Assembly: GCF_029320955.1 (NCBI RefSeq) | Contig: NZ_CP119757.1 | Coordinates: 4,216,001-4,280,000 of the forward strand | DNA length: 64,000 nt | Direction of reading: 5' to 3' | DNA from: Flavobacterium sp. YJ01 | GTDB lineage: Bacteria; Bacteroidota; Bacteroidia; Flavobacteriales; Flavobacteriaceae | Part shown: one piece after another, positions 27,401 to 36,019 of the stretch | Numbering within the stretch: position 1 is the stretch's first letter | Layout: the number at the start of each line of letters is the position of its first letter | Position numbers and translations under genes: made by a program | The notes under the pieces: model-generated | Seen by the model: the letters and a program-made list of their open reading frames with translations, nothing else | Databases searched by the model: none | Told to the model about the DNA's origin: nothing

Positions 27401-30400
27401 CGTAGCATTGTTAACAGTTTTACTTAAAGCTAAATCTGAAGCTTGGGCATTTGGAGTAACTGTTGCCGTTGCATAATCATCTTCGGTTGTAACTTGATTA
27501 TTTGGAGTGGAGTCAGGATCGTGAAGCGCACTCGAAGTTACTTCTGCAACGTTTATATAATTTCCTGTCGGATTTACTACAGCAAGAATTTGCAAGGTTT
27601 CTGATTTGCCATTAATCAAATTGCCTACTGTCCATAAACCTGTGGTAGGATTGTAAGTTCCTGTAGAAATTGTAAAATTAGAATAAGTATAACCACTCGG
27701 AAGCAAATCGGTAACCGTTACGCCAGAAGTATCTTGTGGACCATTATTGGTTACAATTACTTCAAAAGTCACTAAAGAACCCATTAACGGATTAGCATTG
27801 TTGACTGTTTTAGTTAAAGATAAATCTGCTGATTGTGCCGTTGGAGTAATAGTAGCTGTTGCATAATCATTTTCTGTTGGAACACCATTATTAGGAGTTG
27901 AATTAGGATCAGGAATATTTGCAGCCGTTACTTCAGCAATATTCAGGTAATTTCCTGTAGCATTTACAATTGCCGTTATTTGCAGTGTTTCTGATTCTCC
28001 ATTGGCTAAATTTCCAACATTCCAAATTCCAGTTAATGGATTGTAAGTTCCTGTAGAAACTGTAAAACTACTGTAGTTGTATCCTGAAGGCAATAAATCG
28101 GTTATTTGAACTCCTGTATTATCTTGTGGACCGTTATTAGTAACAACAACGGCAAATGTTACAGGCGATCCTGCGATTGGACTAGTATTGTTAACTGTTT
28201 TGGTTAATGACAAGTCAGAAGATTGGGCAGTTGGCGTTGTTGTAGCTTCTGCATAATCATCTTCTGTAGTAATTCCGTTATTTGGATTAGAATCAGGATC
28301 TGGTTGACTGCTGGATGTAATTTCTGCGCTATTGGTATAATTTCCTGTTGCATTAACTATTGCTGTTATTTGTAACGTATGAGTTGATGCAACGGGCATG
28401 CTTCCAACTGTCCAAATTCCAGTTGAGGCATCGTAGCTTCCAGCTGTTGCAGTATAAGAAATATAATTGTAACCAGAAGGAAGTAGGTCAGTAACAGCGA
28501 CATTATCTGTGGCTTGTGGTCCTGAATTGTTCACCTGAAGACTAAAAGTTACTTGCGAACCTACGAGCGGTGTAGTATTATTTACAGTTTTAATTAAAGA
28601 TAAATCTGCCGAAGTCGCAATAGGAGTTGTTGTCGCTTCAGCGTAATCATCTTCAGTCGTAATTCCGTTATTTGGAGTAGAATCAGGATCTGGTTGACTG
28701 CTGGCTGTGATTTCTGCACTATTGGTATAATTTCCAGAAGCATTGACTAAAGCTGTTATTTGTAAAGTATAAGAATCTGAAACGGGCATATTTCCAACTG
28801 TCCAAAGCCCTGTTGCAGGATTATAACTTCCTGTTGTTGCACTATATGATGCATACGTATATCCAGTTGGCAGTAAATCGGTAACGGTTACTCCATTTGC
28901 TTCTTGCGGACCAGAATTTGTTACCTGAATACTGAATGTTACTAACGAACCTACAATAGGAGTTGAATTGTTTACCGTTTTGGTTAAAGATAAATCGGCT
29001 GATGTTGGAACTGGAATAGTCGTAGCTTCTGCATAATCATCTTCGGTTGTAATGCCATTATTCGGAGTTGAATCAGGATCGGGAAGATTGGCAGCCGTAA
29101 TTTCTGCACTATTAGTGTAATTGCCCGTCGGATTTACCGTTGCAATAATTTGAAGAGTTTCTGAATCTCCATTTACTAAATTACCAACAGTCCATAAACC
29201 GGTTGTCGAATCATAAGTTCCAGTTGAAGCAGTAAATCCGGCAAAGGTATATCCTGATGGAAGTAAATCAGTTACCTGAACGCCAAAATTATCTTGCGGA
29301 CCATTATTGGTTACTACAATTTCGAAAGTAGCAAGCGAACCAACCAGTGGAGTTGTATTATTGACAGTTTTAGTCAAAGACAAATCAGAAGATTGCTGAA
29401 TTGGAGTAGTCGTAGCAGTTGCGTAATCATCTTCAGTCGGAATTCCATTATTTGGTGTAGAATCCGGATCAGGAGTATCACTATTTGTAACTTCGGCAAC
29501 GTTTGTATAATCGCCAGTTGGATTAACGATTGCATTAATCTGTAGTGTTTCAGATTCGCTGTTTGCTAATATATCCAATGTCCATAAACCTGTACTACTA
29601 TCGTAAGTACCACTTGTTGCATTAAAACTGCTAAAAGTATAACCCGAAGGCAATAAATCTGTTACTCGAACAAAAGCTGCATCTTGAGGACCACTGTTTG
29701 TTGTAATGATTTGAAAAGTAACAATAGAACCAACTAATGGAGTCGAATTGCTTACTGTTTTGGTTAAAGATAAATCTGCTGATGGCTGAGCAGGCGTTAC
29801 AACTGCATTATCTTCATCATCTTCACTTTGATCTCCGTCGTCGTTATTTGGCGTACTATCAGGATCAGGAAGATTGCTGGCTGTAACTTGAGCTACATTA
29901 AGATAATTCCCTGTAGACAATACTCTAACATCCAAAATGAGCGATTCTGAAACCCCCACATCCACTGTACCTACATTCCAAATTCCTGTTGCGCTATCGT
30001 ACAAACCAGCAGATGAACTATAGTTTACATATTGAAAACCAGAAGGCAGTAAATCAGTTACTTGAACTCCAGTTGCATTATTTGGACCATCGTTTGAAAT
30101 TACAAGTTCAAAAGAAACTTGACTTCCAACCACTGGACTTGTATTGCCAGCGACAACATTTTTAACTAAAGATAAATCAGCAGATGGACCGATAAAAGTA
30201 ATTTCGGCATTATCCTGATCGTCTTCTGTCGCAATATTATTATTTGGAGTTGAGTCAGGATCAGGTAAATCGCTAGCTGTTATTTGAGCGATGTTTAGAT
30301 AATTTCCTAAAGGATTAACAAGTGCGCTGAAAGTCAGATTTACATTAGAATTAGCTGGCAGATATAAATCTCTCCATTCTAAACTAGCTGTTGCAACTTG

Positions 30401-33400
30401 ATAAGTTCCTCCAGATGAAACAGATCCCGGAATAAGCGTGTATCCAACTGGAATTACATCTTGCACATCAACTCCAGTTGCATTTCCAGGGCCTCTATTT
30501 AATACATTAATAGTAAAATCTACTTGTTGTCCAGCTGACGCAGAAGTTGGGGATACACTTTTTGTAAGTTCTAAATCGGCAGGTTTTAAAGAAACAGTCG
30601 CACTTGCCATATCGTCTTCAGGAAGTCCATTTCCGGGTGTGCTGTCAGGATCAAGCTGTTTCGCGGTTTCTATTTTTGCAACATTGATGTAATTGTTACC
30701 AGTTGAAACAACATTTACTTTAGCTGTAATCTGTAAAGCAAGCGAGTTTCCATTATTTAGATTTCCAACATTCCAAATTCCAGTAGTATTATTATATTTT
30801 CCAGCACCATTATCGCTTACATAAGTATAACCGGGAGGCAGTTGGTCTGAAACCGTAATCCCGCTTGCATTATTAGGTCCGCTGTTGGTCACTCGAATGG
30901 TAAAAATAACATTGTCATTGATACTTACCGTTGCAGGTGAAACGGTTTTCTGCAATGATAAATCGGCTATATCTAATATTATTGAAGCATCGTCTTGATC
31001 GTCTTCGGTTGCAATATTATTATTTGGCGTACTATCGGGATCAAATTGGTCTGAAGCAATGATTTCGGCATTATTGACATAAGATCCAGTTGATTTAATT
31101 ACTGCTTGAAAAGACAGTGTTAATCTGCTTCCAACAGGGATTGTAAGATTGTTCCAAGTTACAGTATTGTCACCTACATTATAAATTCCCGCTAGGTTTA
31201 CAGAACCAGGCACTATGGTATAACCAGACGGAATGTAATCTCGTACAGAAACTCCAGTTGCAGTTACTGTTCCTCCCAATGAATTATTGTTAAAAACTTG
31301 AAGATTGAAAGTAACTGTATCTCCAGCACTTCCTGTAACAGGATTAACAGATTTGGTTAATTCTAAATCAGCAACAGATAATATAGTTAATGTCATCGTG
31401 TCTGATGAAACAGCACAATTACCATTGCTTACCGTCCATTCTAAAACATATACTCCAGAAACAGTTCCTGTTACTGCTGTAGTTGGAGACGCTGCATCTG
31501 TAAAGCCTACAATACTTGGTCCAGAAACTTGAGTCCAAGCTCCAGTACCAATTGTTGGTACAGAAGCATTCATGTTAACAGGCGAAAATTGCGGAATTAT
31601 TTGATTCGGACCTGCATTTGCGGTAGAGGGTAAATCGTAAATTGTAATGATAACTCTATCTTCAGAAGTACATCCTGTTGTTGCAATTGTCCAGCTGAAT
31701 TCATAAGTTCCAGCAACCATTTGTAGTATTAGCGAATTTGGATTTGTTGGAGATGCTATTGTAGCTGTATTTGGTCCAGAAATTTGAGTCCATGTTCCCG
31801 TGCCAATAGTTGGTGTATTAGCAGCCATAGTCACAGAAGCTACATTACATAATTCTTGATCTGGTCCAGCATTTGCAACCGTTGGCGGATCATCGTTAAA
31901 AGTTATATTTACTGTGTCTGAAGATGGCTGACATAAAGATGGACTTGTAAAAGGTCCATTTGTAACAGTCCATGTTAACGTATAAGTTCCTAATACAGTA
32001 ACATTAGAAAGAGTTGTAATTGGACTATTAGGACTGTCTATCACTGCTGAAGCTCCCGGAGGCTGACCTGTGATTGTCCATGTTCCAATACCAACCGTTG
32101 GAGCTACAGCGGCTGTCTGATAAGTGGTTTGACAAGCTACGGCATCATCAGGTCCTGCATCTGCTGTACTTGGTGCAGCATTCATTTCTATTCTAACAAT
32201 ATCGGATAAAGTTCTGCAAGAATTACTTGAGAAAACCCACTCTAAAATATACAAACCGGGAACAGTTAAATTTGTAACTGTTGTTAATGGAGCTGAAGGA
32301 GTAGTGATAACTGCGACACTTCCCGGAGGTTGAAATGCAAAACGCCATTGGGCACTAGAAACATCGGGAGGTGGCATGTTTCCTTGCAGAGTAGCAGTTC
32401 CGCCAACATCACTTATACAAAGCGTCTGATCTGGACCTGCATTTGGATCAATACTTGCTCCGCTGAAAATAGTTACATTTACAGAATCTGAAGAACCTGA
32501 ACAAGTACTGCCATCAGGAAAAGTTGTTGAACTAGTCGTATAAGTAAAAACATAATCATTTCCTGGAACTACAGTTGCATTAGCAATATAGCTATTAGAA
32601 GGCGATTGTGTTATAGTAACATCTGCTGTATTTCCAGTCGTGCTAGTAAGTGTCCAAGTTCCTGTAGAGTTTTCGTTCCCTTTAAGCTGAATACTTGTTA
32701 CATCACAATACGTTTGATCAGCTCCCGCATTTGCCGTAGGCGTTACCGTCACAATCATATCATCAAAAGTACCTTGACACAAAAAGATGCTTTTAGCAGT
32801 TATTGTCCATCTAAAAGTGTAAGTTCCCGCTACAAGTCCGTTAATTACCGTATTAGGATTAGACGGATCAACAATAGTTGGCTGATTTGGAGCACCCGTG
32901 AGAACAGACCATTGTCCAGCTTCGAAGAAACTATCATAAGTACTTCCCGCCATAGTAACACTTGTATTGTTACATACATTTTGATCTGGTCCAGCAACAG
33001 CCTGATTAGGCGGAATACCAATTGTTAGATTGATATCGTCGAACGCTTCACCGCAGACTTCGGCATCTACAGTCCATCTAAAAATATAATAACCACTATA
33101 TGTAAATGTAAATACAGCATTTGGATCATGAATATCGCTTATCGTATAACCTCCCACACCAGAAATTCTAGTCCAAGTGCCCACAGCTCCACTGCTGCTT
33201 GTTGCTGCCATTGTTATAGTATTACCGCAAATATCTTGATCAGGTCCTGCATTTGCAGCAGGCGGTGTGTCTGCTATTGTAACTGACACTTCACTTGTAT
33301 TGGGAGCGCAAAGTCTTGTAATAGTTTCTATAGCCCATGTAAAAGTGTAAGTTCCGTTTCCAGGAACAGTTACCAAAGTATTTGGATCGCTGGAATCAGC

Positions 33401-35614
33401 AAAAATAACTCCAGCAGAAGGAGTTACAGACCATAGGCCAATTTCAAAAATTCCTGGAGTATTTCCGCTAAGATTAAAAGATGTAGTACCAGCAGGATAA
33501 CAAGCATCTGGACCTGCATCAGAATTGGATGAAGCTGTAGCATTATTGGTTATAATTGTCACGTTATCAGAAACAGCTGCGCTACAAGATGGTCCTGGAT
33601 GAAGATAAGAAACAGTCCATTGTAATTCATATTGCGATGTATTCGATGTAAAGCCTGTCGCGACTGCATTAGGATCATTTACATTAGAAAAAGAAATCGT
33701 GTTTGGTCCTGATACTTGGCTCCACGTTCCAATTTCTCCACTTTGTGCGGGTGTCGCTGCAAGACGCACCTGAGCATTAGCACAGACTATTTGATTTGGA
33801 CCTGCATCTGCAGTGCCTAGCGAACTATCAGAAACATAAATTGTTACTGTTGAAACCGAAAAGCCACAGGTAGCACCGCCACCTTTTGTTATGTACTGAA
33901 AAACATAAGTTCCAGGAATAAGTCCTGTAACTTGAGTATCTACAGCAAAATTATCAGCTATAACGGCTTCATTTGGACCACTAAGCTGACTCCAAAAATG
34001 CATTCCATCACCAGTTGCAACTCCTGATAACATTGTACTGGTATCTCCACAAGGCAAGCTTACATCAGAACCTGCATTTGAAGGGGTTGGATCTCCAGAA
34101 ACTAAAATGTTTAATGTATCAAAACCAAAATCACAACCAACAGGAAGTGTTCCATTTTGACTTCGGATAAATTCAACAGTATATTCTCCTGATTCTGTAA
34201 GTGTTAAGGTTAGTGAATTTTCAACATTTTGTAATGCAGTAGGAAAGGGCGCTAAAGGGGAAGTACTTGGCCCGTTTACAATTCGATATTGATTTACACC
34301 TGTTCCAGTAACGGTAAGCGGAATTGTAAATACCGTTGCATTACAACTTCCAGCAATATCGTTACCATTATTAGCCACAATAGTTCGTGTTGCTCCATTA
34401 TATTGAATATTGTAATCTTTTGTAAAAACACAGCCAGTATTAGCATTGGTGAGTGTATATCTAAATTTATAAGGATCACCAGAATCTGAAATATTGGTAA
34501 CCAAAGTTGTCGGATTTGTTGGAGAAACAATCACAGCACCCGTATCTCCAGATATCTGTGTCCATTGTACAGTTTCGCCTGCGTAAAGCGGAGTTTGTGC
34601 TACAAGAGTAACCTGAGTAATAGTATTATCACAAAAGAAAATATCTTCATCACCGCCTGGCAGATTTGTTACATCTTGCGTTGCAGCAGGAACTGTAATA
34701 GTCACTAAGTCATTTCCTGAAGCGCAAGGTCCCGTAACGGTCCATCTAAAAGTATAAGTACCTTGTACAAGGTTAGAAATTTGTGTATTACTAGAGCCTG
34801 GACTTCCTATTGTTGGCGTATTTGGACCACTTACAAATGTCCATTGACCACTTTGTCCGTTTAAACCGCAGCCACCATAAGCTCCAGTAAGATTAGTACT
34901 TTGAGTAGTAGTATAGCAATTGCTTAAGGTTTGATCTGCACCCGCAGAAACAGGCGTAACACCTCCATAATTAGTTACAGTAATTTGAGAAGTTGTTCTA
35001 CAGCGTTGTCCTGGAGCATATTCAGCACCTTCAATAACCCATTGAAGTGTAGTTACACCGCAGCTTGTTGCAGGTAAAGTTATCGTTGAGGTAGGCAAAT
35101 TGGGAAAATTAATTACAACTCCTGAATTATTGGCACCTACTATTTCCCAATGACCAGTTTCTCCCGTATTTTGTGGAGCATTGGCAGTAATAGACAGATT
35201 TCCGTTACTATTTGGACAGCTTGCAATATTGCCGCCTGCATTTGCAATCGTAATGGGTTGCACATTAACAACTTTATCCTGATATGTAAAAACACCGTCA
35301 CCACAAGTTGCACTATATCTAAATATATAAGTATTTCCTCCCGTATATCCTGTTACAATAGTGCTAGAACTATTTGGAGTATCAATTACTACAGCTGGAC
35401 CAGATATTTGTGTCCATGAAACATTTCCAATAATCGGAGATGGATTATTACCGCTTAAAACCAACGCATCAGTTTCGCAAATAGTAACATTTAAAACTCC
35501 AGCATTTACTGTACAGTTCTGGCTATAAATTGATGCAGAAAAAATAAAAGCCGTTATGGTTAACTTTAGCTTTTTAAAATAATTTTGATAAGGTATAGTT
35601 TGATCCATAAGCAT
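24428..35614 (-). CDS. Giant SprB-like adhesin with T9SS type B C-terminal domain
   Basis: A 3728-residue secreted repeat protein. Layout: signal peptide (about 1-32, ending SASIYSQ); fifteen Ig/PKD-like repeats of about 95 residues (about 33-1410) with motifs such as NAGPDQ, GTWTQISGPN and YTFRWT and several cysteines; seventeen DUF11-like repeats of about 130 residues (about 1411-3640) beginning ADLSLTKTV and holding YTNSAEIT; and a gliding-motility-type C-terminal domain (about 3640-3728; NEFSPNDDGQND, IFNRWGNLVY, GTYFYILDLGDG) that directs T9SS type B secretion. The SprF and OmpA genes follow. By analogy with SprB it would move along the cell surface or bind substrates. It is shorter than SprB (about 6500 residues) and its repeat make-up is different. 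Confidence 0.93.
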   Translation of the reverse strand: MLMDQTIPYQNYFKKLKLTITAFIFSASIYSQNCTVNAGVLNVTICETDALVLSGNNPSPIIGNVSWTQISGPAVVIDTPNSSSTIVTGYTGGNTYIFRYSATCGDGVFTYQDKVVNVQPITIANAGGNIASCPNSNGNLSITANAPQNTGETGHWEIVGANNSGVVINFPNLPTSTITLPATSCGVTTLQWVIEGAEYAPGQRCRTTSQITVTNYGGVTPVSAGADQTLSNCYTTTQSTNLTGAYGGCGLNGQSGQWTFVSGPNTPTIGSPGSSNTQISNLVQGTYTFRWTVTGPCASGNDLVTITVPAATQDVTNLPGGDEDIFFCDNTITQVTLVAQTPLYAGETVQWTQISGDTGAVIVSPTNPTTLVTNISDSGDPYKFRYTLTNANTGCVFTKDYNIQYNGATRTIVANNGNDIAGSCNATVFTIPLTVTGTGVNQYRIVNGPSTSPLAPFPTALQNVENSLTLTLTESGEYTVEFIRSQNGTLPVGCDFGFDTLNILVSGDPTPSNAGSDVSLPCGDTSTMLSGVATGDGMHFWSQLSGPNEAVIADNFAVDTQVTGLIPGTYVFQYITKGGGATCGFSVSTVTIYVSDSSLGTADAGPNQIVCANAQVRLAATPAQSGEIGTWSQVSGPNTISFSNVNDPNAVATGFTSNTSQYELQWTVSYLHPGPSCSAAVSDNVTIITNNATASSNSDAGPDACYPAGTTSFNLSGNTPGIFEIGLWSVTPSAGVIFADSSDPNTLVTVPGNGTYTFTWAIETITRLCAPNTSEVSVTIADTPPAANAGPDQDICGNTITMAATSSSGAVGTWTRISGVGGYTISDIHDPNAVFTFTYSGYYIFRWTVDAEVCGEAFDDINLTIGIPPNQAVAGPDQNVCNNTSVTMAGSTYDSFFEAGQWSVLTGAPNQPTIVDPSNPNTVINGLVAGTYTFRWTITAKSIFLCQGTFDDMIVTVTPTANAGADQTYCDVTSIQLKGNENSTGTWTLTSTTGNTADVTITQSPSNSYIANATVVPGNDYVFTYTTSSTTFPDGSTCSGSSDSVNVTIFSGASIDPNAGPDQTLCISDVGGTATLQGNMPPPDVSSAQWRFAFQPPGSVAVITTPSAPLTTVTNLTVPGLYILEWVFSSNSCRTLSDIVRIEMNAAPSTADAGPDDAVACQTTYQTAAVAPTVGIGTWTITGQPPGASAVIDSPNSPITTLSNVTVLGTYTLTWTVTNGPFTSPSLCQPSSDTVNITFNDDPPTVANAGPDQELCNVASVTMAANTPTIGTGTWTQISGPNTATIASPTNPNSLILQMVAGTYEFSWTIATTGCTSEDRVIITIYDLPSTANAGPNQIIPQFSPVNMNASVPTIGTGAWTQVSGPSIVGFTDAASPTTAVTGTVSGVYVLEWTVSNGNCAVSSDTMTLTILSVADLELTKSVNPVTGSAGDTVTFNLQVFNNNSLGGTVTATGVSVRDYIPSGYTIVPGSVNLAGIYNVGDNTVTWNNLTIPVGSRLTLSFQAVIKSTGSYVNNAEIIASDQFDPDSTPNNNIATEDDQDDASIILDIADLSLQKTVSPATVSINDNVIFTIRVTNSGPNNASGITVSDQLPPGYTYVSDNGAGKYNNTTGIWNVGNLNNGNSLALQITAKVNVVSTGNNYINVAKIETAKQLDPDSTPGNGLPEDDMASATVSLKPADLELTKSVSPTSASAGQQVDFTINVLNRGPGNATGVDVQDVIPVGYTLIPGSVSSGGTYQVATASLEWRDLYLPANSNVNLTFSALVNPLGNYLNIAQITASDLPDPDSTPNNNIATEDDQDNAEITFIGPSADLSLVKNVVAGNTSPVVGSQVSFELVISNDGPNNATGVQVTDLLPSGFQYVNYSSSAGLYDSATGIWNVGTVDVGVSESLILDVRVLSTGNYLNVAQVTASNLPDPDSTPNNDDGDQSEDDEDNAVVTPAQPSADLSLTKTVSNSTPLVGSIVTFQIITTNSGPQDAAFVRVTDLLPSGYTFSSFNATSGTYDSSTGLWTLDILANSESETLQINAIVNPTGDYTNVAEVTNSDTPDPDSTPNNGIPTEDDYATATTTPIQQSSDLSLTKTVNNTTPLVGSLATFEIVVTNNGPQDNFGVQVTDLLPSGYTFAGFTASTGTYDSTTGLWTVGNLVNGDSETLQIIATVNPTGNYTNSAEITAANLPDPDSTPNNGITTEDDYAEATTIPVPTSADLSLTKTVNNSTPIVGSLVTFSIQVTNSGPQEANGVTVTDLLPTGYTYASYSATTGSYNPATGLWTVGNMPVSDSYTLQITALVNASGNYTNSAEITASSQPDPDSTPNNGITTEDDYAEATTTPIATSADLSLIKTVNNTTPLVGSQVTFSLQVNNSGPQATDNVAVTDLLPSGYNYISYTATAGSYDASTGIWTVGSMPVASTHTLQITAIVNATGNYTNSAEITSSSQPDPDSNPNNGITTEDDYAEATTTPTAQSSDLSLTKTVNNTSPIAGSPVTFAVVVTNNGPQDNTGVQITDLLPSGYNYSSFTVSTGTYNPLTGIWNVGNLANGESETLQITAIVNATGNYLNIAEVTAANIPDPNSTPNNGVPTENDYATATITPTAQSADLSLTKTVNNANPLMGSLVTFEVIVTNNGPQDTSGVTVTDLLPSGYTYSNFTISTGTYNPTTGLWTVGNLINGKSETLQILAVVNPTGNYINVAEVTSSALHDPDSTPNNQVTTEDDYATATVTPNAQASDLALSKTVNNATPLVGSPVIFEIIATNNGPQNTTGVEVTDLLPSGYTFVNYSATKGVYNAVTGKWTIGSFLNGDSQVLRITAIVNATGNYVNIAEVTASSLPDPNSTPGNGIPTENDYGTATTAPLGQSADLSLTKTVNNATPLIGSSVTFEIVITNQGPQNATAVEVTDLLPSGYTFSSFTSTKGTYNNTTGKWNIGSLVNGDSQTLQLTAIINATGNYLNTAEVTNSSLPDPNSTPNNGVTTEDDYASAITTPTVPMADLSLVKAVVGGNLSPIFGATITFEITVTNSGPQNATGVQVKDLLPSGYEYVVYSSTAGQYYSTTGIWDVGTIANGASESLLIGAKVNTTGVYQNVAEVYASNELDPDSTPNNNNSSEDDISSVLLSPVPAVADLSIEKRVINNILTPNVGSQITFSITVTNSGPSIATGVTVKDILPSGYDYIFYNSTSGAYDRATGEWNPGIILPGNSHTLLLNVNVKSPTGTSNEYLNIAEIMTSDQFDPDSTPGNGVTTEDDYDRISVTPVIVMADLSITKTALNQNEVYDVGSTVIFTVTVKNDGPANASGVMVKDLLPPGFTYLTSSPTSGLYNYVTGVWNVGNIANGTDQSLDVYTRVNPPSGTVNEYTNTTEVIASNLPDPDSTPNNGVITEDDYDSLAINVAVADLSLEKTVSNKNANVNEVITFTLQLKNEGPSVATGVAVEDIIPLGYKNISNINNGGIFSLNTIKWVNLTVPVGGISLTYQATVANPLGLESVDYVNITQVTASNQFDPDSTPNNDNGDQSEDDEDSEFINIPSTDVAINKEVDKTDVPMGSQVIFTITAENLGNITATNVEVQDLLPKGYTFVDSALTSGTYNPQTGIWNIPSINSRALQTLTITVKVVDFNDYLNTAHLIKLDQIDTNSSNNQDSATVSPSCLKIYNEFSPNDDGQNDFFYIDCIDRYPNNHLEIFNRWGNLVYYKKGYNNTWDGKADGSAKTLPEGTYFYILDLGDGSKKTSGWLYLK
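24710..31375 (-). repeat. Seventeen DUF11-like repeats within the adhesin gene
   Basis: Units of about 390 bases (about 130 codons) follow one another without linkers. Units 5 to 12 are the most alike, sharing LSLTKTVNN, VTDLLPSGY and TGNYTNSAE, while the first four and last five are more divergent. Sixteen of the seventeen end in a DPDSTPNN-like acidic cassette; the last has a degenerate IDTNSSNN. Gradients of similarity suggest expansion from the middle. Confidence 0.85.
31380..35530 (-). repeat. Fifteen Ig/PKD-like repeats within the adhesin gene
   Basis: Fifteen units of roughly 90-100 residues, most starting ANAGPDQ-like and containing a W(T/S)xxSGP core and YxFxWT strand. Nearly all have one to three cysteines, in contrast to the DUF11 stalk that follows. 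Divergence between units is high, so this is an older array than the DUF11 one. Confidence 0.8.
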
Positions 35615-36019
35615 AAAGGATATGAAATTTATTTAAAGACAAAGCACTTGATTTGCTAATCAAACTTTGGTTTTCTTTAAAAAATTAGAGTTTACTTATA
35701 GTGAAATGAGAACCTATCAAATTTACGTAAAGATTAATCTGAGTTTTATTTTTATATGTTTCAGATTATAATTTGCAACCATTTTTACCAATTTGAACAA
35801 CTAGGGAAATGTAAAAAATAAGATGAATTTTGGTAGATTTTAAAGCAAATAAACTTTGGCAATAAAGATTTCGTAATATTAAAATTAGATGAAACTAAGT
35901 TTTAATAATAAAAAAAAGACATCTTATCAAGCTTATCTTTTTTGACGGTTTTTGACAATTTTCGCCTTAAATTAGCTTATAATTGTACTATTGCTACTGA
36001 AATAAAATAATAATATACT
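35615..36019. promoter_or_regulatory. Divergent control region, adhesin operon and hybrid regulator
   Basis: This 405-base AT-rich gap separates two divergent starts. On the minus strand TAAATTTG (35725-35718) matches the -7 element about 100 bases before the adhesin ATG. Near the regulator, TTTTTGACGG and TTTTTGACAA repeat in tandem at 35939-35958, a possible operator. No ORF is seen. Confidence 0.4.

Noticed and set aside
24710..31375. Long open frames antisense to the adhesin repeats
   Set aside because: They mirror the repeated Thr/Ser-rich coding strand, have no start context and no family features.
24710..31375. CRISPR or tandem satellite array
   Set aside because: The periodic pattern is about 390 bases and falls in a single long frame coding for DUF11-like domains.
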